Assembly (NCBI GenBank): GCA_964613725.1
Contig: CAZTJY010000117.1
Location: forward strand, 1 to 12,489
Direction: 5' to 3'
Source: Parapedobacter sp964613725
Lineage (GTDB): Bacteria > Bacteroidota > Bacteroidia > Sphingobacteriales > Sphingobacteriaceae
DNA: 12,489 nucleotides
This document shows, one piece after another, positions 7,095 through 12,489 of the stretch. The position numbers were made by a program, and so were the translations under genes. The notes beneath the pieces were generated by a model, which ran no database searches, was not told the origin of the DNA, and worked only from the letters and a program-made list of their open reading frames with translations. Each line of letters opens with the position of its first letter. Position 1 is the stretch's first letter.

Positions 7095-8648
7095 TTATAG
7101 ATCTTGCGGCGGCTCCACGGCCGCCACGGCGTAATCCGCAACGACTCGCCGCCAGTCTTCGCGCTCGGGGATGTGTGGTTTGCGTTTGCCGAAGAACTGG
7201 ACGATGAGATTGCCGTCGGTGTCAAAAGCTTCGAGGCTGGTGACGATGCCGTAGTCGGTTGGCTTTTTCACCAGCCACACATCGGCAATCGCGTCCTCAC
7301 GCAGTGCTGGTGAGCGGAAGCCGCGGGCGTATGCGGCACGGATATCAACCGATGGGCTCAACTTGAACTTGGTGTTGAGCGATGGGATTACCGGCGGTGC
7401 ATCGTATACCGAATTTTTGATGAAACGTAAGCCAGGCCGGATATTCATCCATACGGTGGGTTTGATTTCCGACGAGAAGAAAAAAGCGTAGTCATTGATG
7501 CGCGGACTACCTGCTATCCGTTGCCCCGTGCCGCTATTGCTCGCAACTTCGATACTCGGTTGGAAAGACACCCTGTCGGATAGCTTGTATTGCAATGTGC
7601 CCCGGAATACGGCGGAAGTGAACCCTGCAGTATCCTGCTCGCCGGCGCCGGTGGTCAATTCGGATGTGCCGGTTCGGAAATCGTGGCGAATAGTCCGGGT
7701 GTGCCGTTGGTAGTCCTGGTAGGAAGCAGCACCCGAAAAGCTCGTGTGTTCGCTCAGGCTCCAATGCGTTTGCAGCGTATGCGTATAACGGGTAGAGAGA
7801 TAGTCTTTGTCGACCGCCGCACCCGTGTTTGGATTCATGGCCCCGGGCGTATAGATGTCTTCATCGAGGAAATCCAACCGATACCAAGTGTCGACCTTGG
7901 CCGTACGGCGGCCCAACGTGCCCGACACCAGCCATTGGTCTTTGGGATTCCAATCCAATGTGCGCCCGTTACTGAGGCCCTGCCAGCCGCCGAAATTATT
8001 GCGGCTTCCCGACGCTTTCACTAACCAGCCCCGATGTTGCCAATTGATACCGATGTTGCCATTGTGCGTGCCCTCATTATAGAAGGCGCGGTACTCGTTG
8101 CCCGCACTTTCTTCCTGAATACGGGCGGTAATCAGCAGGTTGTCGCCGTCCAGCCCCTTTTTGGTGATGATATTGATCACTCCCGCCAGGGCGTCCGTAC
8201 CGTAGGTAACGGACATGGGGCCTTCTACCACTTCGATGCGATCGATGTTGTTCACGTCCACCTGGCTAAGGCTTTGTTTAGTGGCACCACGGTCCACTAA
8301 CGGTATCCCATCCACCAATACCTTTACATTTTGCCCAGACATGCCCATGAGCTGGATGTCCGACTCGCCTAGTGTCAGGTCGTTCGAAAATCGCATGCCC
8401 AGTTGGGTGTTCAAGATATTTTCTACGGAAGTGGGCGCCCGCAAGCGGATTTGTTCGTTGGTGATGGTGCGTACCCGATAAACCGAGTTTTTGATGGATT
8501 GTGGCTCATACTGGCCGGTTACCACCACTTCGTCCAACGTACGTACACCCAAGGAATCTCCCCGCGTTTCGGTGTCGGCTGTCTGCGCAAACGCAAAACA
8601 AGGCGCAACTAGGACGAATAAGAAACGAACAATCAGTTTGCCTATTAT
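7095..8648 (-). pseudogene. Chimeric remnant: TonB-dependent (heme-type) receptor fused to the C-terminus of a HemS/HmuS hemin-degrading factor
   Basis: From 8645 the frame reads a signal peptide (LIVRFLFVLVAPCFAFAQ), a short TonB-box-like segment (LDEVVVTG) and a plug domain (PTSVENILN to GTDALAGVINIITK). Barrel strands follow as far as AYARGFRSPALRE, about 418 residues after the TTG at 8552. A receptor should run another 250-300 residues from that motif. Instead the frame switches to VWLVKKPT, GIVTSLEAFD and VQFFGKRKPHIPEREDWR, which I recognise as the extreme C-terminus of HemS/ChuS/HmuS proteins, and stops at TAA 7097-7095. The join is near 7293-7300. No ATG, GTG or TTG exists in frame before the signal peptide: ATA codons at 8648 and 8645 sit where a start is expected, under an intact promoter. 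TTG 8552 would remove the signal peptide. Loss of half the barrel and nearly all of the hemin factor makes function very unlikely. Confidence 0.82.
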
Positions 8649-8671
8649 TTAGACTCTTTATAAACAGTGAG

Positions 8672-8703
8672 CAAACATATAGGTTATTAAGACTAATTCC
8701 AAA
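8672..8703 (-). promoter_or_regulatory. Bacteroidetes -33/-7 promoter of the TonB receptor remnant
   Basis: On the minus strand TTTG (8703-8700) and TATGTTTG (8679-8672) are exact matches to the Bacteroidetes -33 and -7 elements, separated by 20 bases. It is the best promoter in the window. The -7 element ends 23-26 bases before the tandem ATA codons at 8648 and 8645, the same leader length as for galM and the beta-lactamase gene. The IS1182 end lies about 32 bases upstream of the -33 element, so the insertion has spared the core promoter but may have cut off upstream control sites such as an iron-repressor site. Confidence 0.72.
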
Positions 8704-8734
8704 CAATTATTTATTTTTTTAAAAGGAATATAAG

Positions 8735-8754
8735 AAAAGGGGCTGTCTAAAAAG
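8735..8754 (+). repeat. IS1182 terminal inverted repeat, transposase 3' side
   Basis: AAAAGGGGCTGTCTAAAAAG, matching the reverse complement of 10540-10559 at 19 of 20 positions (G versus A at position 6). The core GRGGCTGTCTAAAAAG is the typical tip of this IS group. Confidence 0.88.
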
Positions 8755-8772
8755 GCGGCCCCTTTTATTTTT
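8735..8772 (+). terminator. Hairpin at the IS1182 end (transposase 3' side)
   Basis: AAAAGGGGC (8735-8743) pairs perfectly with GCCCCTTTT (8758-8766) across a 14-base loop, and is followed on the plus strand by ATTTTT. It has the shape of a terminator for transcription entering the IS from the TonB receptor side. The first arm lies inside the terminal repeat, so the IS tip is itself part of the terminator. Confidence 0.6.
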
Positions 8773-8820
8773 GTCGATACCAGTGATTCCGCTTGGTGGT
8801 GTAAGTGCAGAGGTTATTTG

Positions 8821-10452
8821 TTATGCAGCCTTCCCGGTTCGGCTATAATGATTCGGGCATAAGTGGTATAATTTCAAAGGAGAAGGGCTACAGGGGTTAT
8901 CGGGGCGGTTATTTTCACTGTTTTTGGCCTTTGCGGCCATTTTCCTCAGGTTGTGCCCGATGGCCATGAGGGCGAACTCAATACCGACGCCCGCCAGTCC
9001 TTTCAGGGTGAACCTGTTGAAGCCGTTGTTGCTTTTGAGCTGGCCGAAGGCCGCTTCCGGTTCGATGGGCCTCTTGCTCCGGTGCATCAGCCCGCGCTGG
9101 GATGTCAGCAGTTCCCGTGCCTTTGCCCTGAGTTCATTCAGCCGGTGGTTCACCATGATTATCCGGTCCTCTTTGCTGCTGTGGCACATTCCCCTCATCG
9201 GGCAGCCCTCGCACCGTTTTGCGCGGTAATAGCTTATCTGCGACACATACCCGTTGCCGCTCACCTTTCTGCCCTGCCTGTACCTCTCCATCCGTTGCCC
9301 CATCGGGCATACGTAGAAGTCTCTCTCTTTATTGTAGAACAGGTTCTGTTGAAGAAACGGATTGTTCCTGTAAGCGCGCTTCTGCTCCTTATGGAAGTAA
9401 TTGTATTTGACGAACGCTGTTATCCCCTTGGTTTTCAGCAGTTCGTAGTTTTCCTCGCTGCCGTATCCCGAATCGGCCACCACCTCTTTGCTCTGGGTGC
9501 CGTATTGCTGCCGGAAGCCATCCAGGTGGCCTTCCAGCGTGGTGGTGTCACCCGCCGTTTGGTGGATGCTGTAATGGGTGATGAACTGTTCTTCCGTACT
9601 GATCTGCGCGTTGTAGGCCGGCTTGAGCTGCCCGTTCTGCATGTGGTCGTCCTTCAGCCGCATGAAAGTGGCATCCGTATCGGTTTTGCTGTAACTGTTG
9701 CGGCCACCGAGCCTTTCCAGCTGCTGCTCGTACCGCTCCAGGCGCGGCAGGTGGTCTTCCTGCAGTTTTTTGAGCTGTTTCTGGGTACTCTTCGGGCTGT
9801 CCTTCAGTTTGCTGTTCAGTTCGGATAGTTTGGCTTTCAGTGCCCCGCTGTCGATGGGCTTTGCTGCCCCGTCCTGCTTCAGCCCCGCCTGGTCAGCCTT
9901 AATCTGGCTTTCGATATCGGCCAGAACCGAGGCGATCTTCGTTCCCAGCTTCGCCTTGTTCTTCTCCACCGACCCCTTCCACACGAAGGTATAGCGGCCG
10001 GCGGCCGACTCGATCTTCGTGCCGTCTATGTACTGCACTTCAAGACTGACATAGCCCAACTCCTGCAGCATCCGCACCACATCGGCGAAAAGCTGCTGGA
10101 TATGCCCTTTAAGCCGCTTGCCCCGGAAATAATTGATCGTCCGGAAATCCGGTGTGCTGTTCCCCGACAGCCACATGAAATGGATGTTCTCCTGCAGGGC
10201 CTTCTCGATTTTCCGGCACGAGTAAATGTTGCTCAGGTAGCTGTAAAACAGCACCTTGACCAGCATCCGCGGATGGTAACTCGATGTGCCGCCACCTTTG
10301 TACTGCGAAATGATGTGGGAAAGGTCCAGTCCGTCAACCACCTGGCTGACAAGCCGGACCGGGTGGTCAGATGGGATCCGCCCGAAAATATCCTCCGGAA
10401 ATAGACCCGGACTGTTGGACGGTAACGGTTTGAATCGTATATTGTTCTTCAT
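8821..10452 (-). CDS. IS1182-family transposase
   Basis: This 543-residue protein is of normal length for IS1182 transposases. The N-terminal DUF772-like domain is at about 15-120 (SDHPVRLVSQVVDGLD; YHPRMLVKVLFYSYLSNIYSCRKIEKAL). The catalytic DDE residues are probably D143 (QYIDGTKIES), D327 (VVADSGYGSEENYE) and E464 or E466 (SKRPIEPEAAFGQLKSNNG). A charged, coiled-coil-like insertion lies between the first and second Asp (about 160-250), as is usual for the family. A cysteine cluster follows (C382, then C414, C417, C423), probably metal-binding. It catalyses cut-and-join of the flanking inverted repeats. The ATG at 10452 is preceded by AGAGG about 12 bases upstream, a weak and distant site, consistent with low expression. 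No internal stop or frameshift is present. Confidence 0.95.
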   Translation of the reverse strand: MKNNIRFKPLPSNSPGLFPEDIFGRIPSDHPVRLVSQVVDGLDLSHIISQYKGGGTSSYHPRMLVKVLFYSYLSNIYSCRKIEKALQENIHFMWLSGNSTPDFRTINYFRGKRLKGHIQQLFADVVRMLQELGYVSLEVQYIDGTKIESAAGRYTFVWKGSVEKNKAKLGTKIASVLADIESQIKADQAGLKQDGAAKPIDSGALKAKLSELNSKLKDSPKSTQKQLKKLQEDHLPRLERYEQQLERLGGRNSYSKTDTDATFMRLKDDHMQNGQLKPAYNAQISTEEQFITHYSIHQTAGDTTTLEGHLDGFRQQYGTQSKEVVADSGYGSEENYELLKTKGITAFVKYNYFHKEQKRAYRNNPFLQQNLFYNKERDFYVCPMGQRMERYRQGRKVSGNGYVSQISYYRAKRCEGCPMRGMCHSSKEDRIIMVNHRLNELRAKARELLTSQRGLMHRSKRPIEPEAAFGQLKSNNGFNRFTLKGLAGVGIEFALMAIGHNLRKMAAKAKNSENNRPDNPCSPSPLKLYHLCPNHYSRTGKAA

Positions 10453-10496
10453 TGTTATTTGACACCTCTAAGATAACAATCTTGGAGCTACAATGA

Positions 10497-10528
10497 AAAA
10501 TCCCCGGCCGCTTTTGACCGGGGATTTT
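10497..10528 (-). terminator. Insulating hairpin between the IS end and the transposase start
   Basis: AAAATCCCCGG (10497-10507) pairs perfectly over 11 bases with CCGGGGATTTT (10518-10528), with a 10-base loop. In the minus direction, the one that would read into the transposase from outside, the stem is followed by TTTTTC. It therefore has terminator form and lies 45 bases upstream of the transposase ATG. Such a structure would block read-through from external promoters and keep transposase levels low. Confidence 0.68.
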
Positions 10529-10539
10529 CTTTAATGAGA

Positions 10540-10559
10540 CTTTTTAGACAGCCTCTTTT
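10540..10559 (-). repeat. IS1182 terminal inverted repeat, transposase 5' side
   Basis: Read on the minus strand this is AAAAGAGGCTGTCTAAAAAG, matching the repeat at 8735-8754 except for one base. It defines the upstream end of the element. Confidence 0.88.
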
Positions 10560-10691
10560 CGTTTTATAGGGTTCGCCGAAATTCACCCAAGTTCGACAAA
10601 AAGAACTCCCAAAAGAACCCCCGATGCCTTGTGTGTCCGCCCTATATCTGCTATCTTGCATTATTGTTTAACGGTTTAAAATCAGAGGATT

Positions 10692-10862
10692 ATGAGCAGA
10701 ACGGTAAAAATCGAATGTGGCATAAGTTTCCGTCTAAGGGAAACGGGAGCCACCAAACCCACGCCGATAACGTGCTTCGTGGAGTACAGTCTTGATATTG
10801 GCGAGTGCAAACTTAGCAAGGTCATCGGCAGAGGAAAGAATTGCCCCCGCCGCTTCCATTGA
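10692..10862 (+). pseudogene. 5' fragment of an unrecognised gene
   Basis: An ATG with a good Shine-Dalgarno site (AGAGGA, 10684-10689, two bases before the ATG) opens a frame starting MSRTVKIECGISFRLRETG and reaching TGA at 10860-10862 after 56 codons. The first 30 or so residues look like real protein. From about residue 33 onward (near 10785) the frame is antisense to the beta-lactamase-like gene and is probably not its own sequence. A possible promoter, TTG (10629-10631) - 20 bases - TATCTTGC (10652-10659), matches the Bacteroidetes consensus only partly. I do not recognise the family. The most likely reading is a gene whose body was replaced or interrupted by the neighbouring segment. 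A complete small protein of 56 residues is less likely. Confidence 0.4.
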
Positions 10863-11668
10863 AGCTAAATCCCAATTTTTCACCTTTTTGCTGGCGCTGT
10901 TCCTTGCTTGAACCAGTCTGTCAGATACATTTTCCCGCTTTGTGGTCGTTGACGTCATGCCTAACGGAATAAAAATCTGTTTCTGCAACAACGATTCATA
11001 ATCGGTATCCTGTTTCTTTGTCAACAGATACCCTAATAATGCCGTCCCCAAATTAGAATAACTGAATGTTGTTTGGGGAATGGTCTTTAATTTTATACCC
11101 TTGCGGAGGTACTTATTGAATTTCCTTTCGTTATAGCCGTAATAGGGATTCCCATTTTTTTATGGAACGGCCATAAATAGGCCGATAGCAATTCACTTCC
11201 AATTATCGACCTTACAAGGTTACTTGGCAGTCGTGGCAACCCAGAGGTATGGTTGGCCAAAGAAACCATGGTTATGGGTTGTCCGTTTTTTTCCGCACCG
11301 TTGATTGGTACCGTTGAAACCGACTTGATGGGAGTATCCAAGCCTACTACTCCTTGATGTAACGCATGGGAGAGCAGTGTGGAGGTAAATACCTTTGTGA
11401 TAGAACCGATTTCAAAGACCGATTCGTGGTTGTCAACAGAAAGCCAATTCTTCTTCTCTCTCCTAAATCCCCAAAAGTTGACCTTTCCATCTTTGACAAT
11501 GGCGACCGAAATTTCGGCATTATTGGGCAACGTTTTTTTTAGCACGCCAAGAAGCGAATCGATTTCCGTTGTCTGTATGTTGGAAACAGCATAAATCGGA
11601 TGGGTCAGGAAGATTGACATGAACGAACAACAGAATAAAATACGGCAATTACGGACAATATTATACAT
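10734..11668 (-). pseudogene. Serine beta-lactamase-like (class C / penicillin-binding) protein, frameshifted and 3'-truncated
   Basis: The start is taken at ATG 11668 (MYNIVRNC), giving a secretion signal of about 28 residues ending in YAVSN. The active-site motif SxxK is S89-K92 (IGSITKVF), followed by MVSLANHTSGLPRLP, typical of the serine beta-lactamase/transpeptidase-like family (Pfam Beta-lactamase). After WPFHKK the frame fails at a run of seven A (minus strand, 11161-11155). With one more A it continues NGNPYYGYNERKFNKYLRKG and reaches the second motif YSNLGTALLGYLL and then ILSSADDLAKFALANIKT. After that, near 10785, the sequence no longer looks like the family and stops at 10734. 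The C-terminal region with the third motif (K/H-x-G) is absent. The gene is visibly more AT-rich than its surroundings, suggesting transfer. Substrate and natural role cannot be told. These proteins include esterases and peptidases as well as beta-lactamases. Confidence 0.85.
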
Positions 11669-11690
11669 GGGTGCTAAAAGTGATATCATC

Positions 11691-11725
11691 CAAATATACA
11701 TTTTTTAGCGTTCTATATTTCCAAA
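11691..11725 (-). promoter_or_regulatory. Promoter of the beta-lactamase-like gene
   Basis: On the minus strand TATATTTG (11698-11691) is an exact -7 match, ending 22 bases before the ATG at 11668. TTTG (11725-11722) lies 23 bases upstream, slightly more than the usual 19-20. The -33 element abuts the point where plus-strand coding sequence begins (11726), so the whole transferred unit, promoter included, seems to end about here. Confidence 0.55.
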
Positions 11726-11881
11726 CAGTATTGCCACAAACTCTTCAACGCCACGGGAAGCCCCGAATTAAGGCAGTTCGAAGCCTACAACGAACACAAG
11801 GTGCTGGACTATCTGAAAAGCATCTGTCCCGACACGGATTTTCCCAAAGGGAAGTTTGTCTACAACATAAAGAAACGTTAG
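11726..11881 (+). pseudogene. 3' fragment of an unrecognised gene
   Basis: A plus-strand frame runs without a stop to TAG at 11879-11881 and reads as genuine protein: QYCHKLFNATGSPELRQFEA, then YNEHKVLDYLKS, then ICPDTDFPKGKFVYNIKKR. Codon use and the balanced charged residues look real, unlike the other two forward frames. There is no start codon with a ribosome site in front. Upstream the frame continues into the AT-rich promoter region of the minus-strand beta-lactamase-like gene (FLAFYISK), which is probably accidental. It has the look of the last 51 residues of a larger protein. It may be the far end of the gene beginning at 10692, but nothing in the sequence proves it. Confidence 0.5.
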
Positions 11882-11948
11882 TATTGTATCGAAACGGAAG
11901 TCAAGGTCGTATATATAGATATATTAATTCACATTATTTTTATAAACC

Positions 11949-12489
11949 ATGAAGCACCTTTATTTATTATTTACCGTACTTGTCATTTCCGCATGTTCAA
12001 AGGAGGAGGGATATGGCTCTTTTAATCTCAAAGATGGGCAAGAGGTAGAACTACTGGTAAGTCACCGCTATGGAGCGGTCGGTGATATTCCTTTACTATT
12101 GCCACAAAATGAATCTCCACAACTACCACTTTCTGGATTTGACGATAGGGAAGCTGGCTATACTTATAGAGTGAAAGCGAAGATGGTTGCTTACAAAGGC
12201 CCCCAAATGATGGACGGAGGCCCCATGAGCCATCTTAAGTTTATCAAAGTTATCAGCAAAGAGAAATATGAGGGTAACGAACCTTTTGAATTATCCATTG
12301 TGCGGTCGATTGTGCCTGGGCCGGACTTAATATGGCTTCAAAAAGAAGAAGACAGCTACCTGTATCTTCTCGACACCGGAGCCAAGATGAAACTCACCTA
12401 CACGGATGAAGAGGTAGGAGAACGGTTAGCTGAAATTTGGGAATACAATCAGGCGAATTTTCGATATGATAACTCACCGACAGTGTTGG
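11949..12489 (+). CDS. Putative lipoprotein, possibly DUF4377-like (3' end outside window)
   Basis: The frame is open from ATG 11949 to the window edge, 180 codons so far. The N-terminus is a short lipoprotein signal with lipobox VISAC and lipidated C16, so the protein is probably anchored in the outer or inner membrane. The stretch SGFDDREAGYTYRVKAK followed by LKFIKVISKEKY resembles the GF-x-Y-x-x-GY-x-Y-x-L-x-V core I associate with DUF4377 lipoproteins, but the cysteines often found in that family are missing, so the match is tentative. No enzyme motif is visible. The upstream 67 bases are AT-rich (TATATATAGATATAT) without a clear TAnnTTTG element or Shine-Dalgarno site. It follows the decayed region and appears intact as far as it goes. 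Confidence 0.75.
   Translation, partial: MKHLYLLFTVLVISACSKEEGYGSFNLKDGQEVELLVSHRYGAVGDIPLLLPQNESPQLPLSGFDDREAGYTYRVKAKMVAYKGPQMMDGGPMSHLKFIKVISKEKYEGNEPFELSIVRSIVPGPDLIWLQKEEDSYLYLLDTGAKMKLTYTDEEVGERLAEIWEYNQANFRYDNSPTVL

Larger units (their letters stand above)
8735..10559 (-). mobile_element. Complete IS1182-family insertion sequence
   Basis: A full-length IS1182-type transposase on the minus strand is bounded by 20-bp inverted repeats at 8735-8754 and 10540-10559 that differ at a single base. Each end carries a strong hairpin. The element is about 1.8 kb, normal for the family. If the tips are set at GGGGCTG/GAGGCTG, the element is 8739-10555 and the outer AAAA/TTTT belong to the target. 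No clear direct target duplication is visible under either choice. Both ends and the ORF look intact, so it may be recent and active. Confidence 0.9.

Noticed and set aside
8953..9828. Long plus-strand open frame (291 codons) opposite the IS1182 transposase
   Set aside because: It is antisense to a clearly recognised full-length transposase, has no ribosome site and gives a Leu/Val/His-rich sequence without motifs.
8731..10564. Target-site duplication of the IS1182 element
   Set aside because: The flanks (ATAAG on the left, CGTTT on the right) do not repeat. The AAAA/TTTT next to the tips is inverted and fits better as part of the terminal repeat.
10786..11729. ACAGT repeated at 10786-10790 and 11725-11729, flanking the beta-lactamase-like segment like a target duplication
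   Set aside because: Joining the flanks at this repeat does not put the two plus-strand fragments in one frame, there are no inverted repeats or recombinase, and five bases are easily found by chance.
11671..11952. Plus-strand open frame of 93 codons starting MLKVISSK
   Set aside because: It reads the 11726-11881 fragment in the wrong frame. The neighbouring frame ending at TAG 11879-11881 gives much more protein-like sequence.
1..12489. CRISPR arrays, tRNA or rRNA genes, riboswitches, phage attachment sites
   Set aside because: I scanned for evenly spaced repeats and for tRNA-like or rRNA-like stretches by eye and saw none. Only the IS ends repeat.

Overview
The window looks like chromosomal DNA from a member of the Bacteroidetes, probably the Sphingobacteriaceae, of medium GC. 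The grounds are TAnnTTTG-type -7 promoter elements (TACCTTTG, TATGTTTG, TATATTTG) placed about 22-26 bases before start codons, mostly weak Shine-Dalgarno sites, and IS3 and IS1182 elements, lipoprotein signals and a TonB receptor of the kinds common in that phylum. The phylum call is confident and the genus is not determined.

Layout. 1-840: the 3' end of an unrecognised gene, then a 5'-truncated IS3-family element (orfB remnant, DD35E intact). 845-5078: four apparently intact genes on the plus strand. These are a membrane-anchored LytTR regulator, a small cytoplasmic thioredoxin, a lipoprotein-type aldose 1-epimerase (galM) and an M23 peptidase with an unusual zinc site. 5089-6966 (minus): a ClC chloride transporter with two CBS domains, broken by one in-frame TGA. 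7095-8648 (minus): a heme-type TonB receptor gene fused by deletion to the last ~65 codons of a HemS/HmuS hemin-degrading factor. It has an intact promoter but no ATG, GTG or TTG in front of its signal peptide. 8735-10559: a complete IS1182-family insertion sequence with 20-bp inverted repeats and insulating hairpins. 10692-11881: two plus-strand coding fragments on either side of an AT-rich, frameshifted and truncated serine beta-lactamase-like gene on the minus strand. 11949-end: the start of a lipoprotein gene that runs off the window.

Working picture. The 845-5078 block is functional housekeeping and envelope DNA, without evidence that its genes form one operon. From 5089 to 11900 every non-transposon gene is damaged (nonsense codon, deletion fusion, lost start, frameshift, truncation), and an IS lies in the middle. 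This is a decaying segment whose most informative relic is a heme-uptake locus collapsed into one chimeric ORF. I do not see a complete undescribed system. The points most worth checking are the receptor-HemS fusion, the in-frame TGA in ClC, the Cys-for-His swap in the M23 zinc site and the disrupted gene or genes around the beta-lactamase.
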